A stretch of 6,581 nucleotides of DNA from Chloroflexota bacterium (GTDB taxonomy: Bacteria; Chloroflexota; Dormibacteria; Dormibacterales; Dormibacteraceae): NCBI GenBank assembly GCA_005880175.1, contig VBJR01000044.1, positions 2,519 to 9,099 on the forward strand. The letters run 5' to 3'. The position numbers were made by a program, and so were the translations under genes. This document shows positions 5,515 to 6,581 of this stretch, one piece after another. The notes under the pieces are model-generated. The model was not told the DNA's origin and ran no database searches. It worked only from the letters and a program-made list of their open reading frames with translations. The number at the start of each line of letters is the position of its first letter. Position 1 is the first letter of the stretch.

Positions 5515-5979
5515 ATGCCTGGACTCGCGTTCGTCGTCGAGCAGGTGGGCCGGGCACTGCTGCTCGCGTTCTCGATGTTCTGGGAGGTGCTCTGGCCGCT
5601 GGCCCTGGGCTTCCTGCTCTCGGCGATCGTCCAGACGGTGGTCTCCCGGCAGGCGGTCGCCGGCGCGCTCGGGCGCTTCGACCGGCGCGGCGTCGCGCTC
5701 GCCTGCGGCTTCGGCGCGGCCTCGTCGTCGTGCTCGTACGCGGCGGTGGCCATCGCCCGCTCGCTGCTCCGGAAGGGCGCCGCCTTCGCCAACGCGATCA
5801 TCTTCGAGTTCGCCTCGACCAACCTCGTCTTCGAGCTGGGCCTGGTCATCCTGGTCCTGCTCGGGTGGCAGTTCCTGACGGCCGAGCTGGCCGGCGGGCT
5901 GCTGATGAGGCGCGCGCCCAGGCCGAGAGGGGCCTGCAGGGGCGCATGGAGGGCCACGCCGCGATGGACATGGCGGTGA
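5515..5979 (+). CDS. PF03773 (DUF318/ArsP-like) permease, N-terminal part, ends by frameshift
   Basis: From ATG 5515 the protein begins with a membrane helix region (LWPLALGFLLSAIVQ, about residues 26-40). It then carries the family signature GAASSSCSYAA (67-77), followed by ARSLLRKGAAFANA, FASTNLVFELG and a hydrophobic helix to LLGWQFLTAELAGGLLM at 131. These match the first half of the predicted permease family that includes the organoarsenical exporter ArsP; the Cys of SSSCSY is the conserved feature. After residue 131 the frame runs into Arg-rich sequence and stops at 5979, while the proper second half continues in another frame. A hydrophobic stretch expected after GGLLM is missing, so the lesion looks like a deletion at about 5905 of a length not divisible by three. 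The start is chosen from the promoter spacing; GTG 5470 would add a non-family extension. Probable role: efflux or trafficking of a metal or metalloid, inferred from the operator. Confidence 0.88.
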   Translation: MPGLAFVVEQVGRALLLAFSMFWEVLWPLALGFLLSAIVQTVVSRQAVAGALGRFDRRGVALACGFGAASSSCSYAAVAIARSLLRKGAAFANAIIFEFASTNLVFELGLVILVLLGWQFLTAELAGGLLMRRAPRPRGACRGAWRATPRWTWR

Positions 5980-6581
5980 CCGACGGCCGGTTCCTGCGCC
6001 GGCTGCTCTCGGCGCGCGCGTTCACGGCCGTCGCCCACTCCTTCTTCATGGACGTCGCCAGCATCTGGCAGGACCTCCTGGTCGGCTTCCTGATCGCGGG
6101 CGCGCTGGGCGCCTGGGTGCCGGTGACGTTCTGGCAGGCGTTCTTCCTGGTGGACCACCCGGCGCTGGCGGCGGTCTGGGGCCCGCTGGTCGGGCCGGTG
6201 ATCTCGATGCTCAGCTTCGTCTGCTCGGTGGGCAACGTGCCGCTGGCCGCCGTGCTCTGGAACGGCGGCATCAGCTTCGGCGGCGTGATCGCGTTCATCT
6301 TCGCCGACCTGATCATCCTGCCCATCGTCAACATCCACCGGAAGTACTACGGCGGCCGCATGAGCCTGTACCTGCTGGGCGTCTCCTACGTGGCGATGGC
6401 GCTGGCCGGCCTGCTGGTGGAGCTGGTGTTCCAGGCGCTGGGCCTGGTGCCGGCGCACTTCCACGTGACGGTCCTCGAGTCACGCCCGTCGTGGAACTAC
6501 ACGACGTTCCTGAACATCGGGTTCCTGGCCCTGATCGCGGTGCTCGGCAGCCGGTTCCTGACCACCGGGGGCCCGGACATG
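5907..6581 (+). CDS. PF03773 permease, C-terminal part in shifted frame, partial at window end
   Basis: The frame resumes at 5907 with EARAQAERG, a typical loop of the family, then GRMEGHAAMDM (about residues 12-22 of this piece), a His/Met-containing loop. Membrane segments follow, with WQAFFLVDHPAL and the second signature SFVCSVGNVPLAA at about 103-115, then WNGGISFGGVIAFIFADLIILPI and two further hydrophobic helices. It stays open to the last base, 225 codons, so the stop lies outside the window. The family is a two-repeat membrane permease, and the CSVGN motif is the counterpart of SSSCSY in the first half. ATG 5946 could be called as a start, but nothing suggests independent translation: this is the second half of the gene that starts at 5515. 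Confidence 0.88.

Noticed and set aside
5223..6464. A 413-codon minus-strand frame across the EamA end and the permease
   Set aside because: His/Gln/Arg-rich antisense translation of two genes with clear plus-strand membrane signatures.
1..6581. Mobile element, CRISPR array, tRNA or rRNA
   Set aside because: No transposase or integrase motif, target-site duplication, spaced repeat series, or tRNA/rRNA-like segment was found; the only direct repeat array is the two-unit 23-bp pair at 2708.

Overview
The window is a very GC-rich stretch (well above 70% by eye), dense with genes and using GTG as well as ATG starts. The gene families seen are a large ATP-binding LuxR-type regulator, a DUF4242 protein and a CsoR/RicR-like operator. 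Together they suggest a high-GC actinobacterium. A deep lineage such as Thermoleophilia is possible, but that is a guess from style and not from a marker gene. No rRNA, tRNA, CRISPR array, transposase or phage gene is visible.

Layout, left to right. (1) Positions 1-2284, minus strand: most of a large AAA/STAND LuxR-family regulator, whose C-terminal helix-turn-helix end is cut off by the window. (2) Positions 2345-2641, minus strand: a complete 98-residue DUF4242 protein with a good Shine-Dalgarno, probably the first gene of an operon with the regulator. (3) Positions 2642-2756: a divergent intergenic region with two perfectly abutting 23-bp repeats, a candidate operator array. (4) Positions 2757-3545, plus strand: a HAD-superfamily phosphatase that keeps its catalytic motifs but seems to lack a block of about 30 residues. 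(5) Positions 3564-4339, minus strand, convergent with the HAD gene: an SDR oxidoreductase broken by a frameshift near its C-terminus. (6) Positions 4340-4527: a leader region holding a promoter-like element, an 11-codon proline-rich leader ORF and three inverted repeats, the last of which buries the Shine-Dalgarno of the next gene. (7) Positions 4528-5457, plus strand: a complete EamA/DMT-family exporter. (8) Positions 5458-5514: a short spacer with a TACCC-N5-GGGTA palindrome that overlaps an excellent -10 box seven bases before an ATG. (9) Positions 5515-6581, plus strand: a PF03773-type (DUF318/ArsP-like) permease, interrupted by a frameshift at about 5905 and running off the window end.

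How it fits together. The left part looks like a regulator and small-protein unit that may be autoregulated through the 23-bp repeats. The right part looks like two separately controlled membrane transporters: one apparently under translational or attenuation control by a leader peptide and SD-masking hairpin, the other under a copper-type (CsoR/RicR) repressor and probably leaderless. Three of the six main genes (HAD, SDR, permease) show an internal loss relative to their families. This points to gene decay or to assembly/sequencing errors in GC-rich DNA, so read-level verification matters before biological conclusions are drawn.
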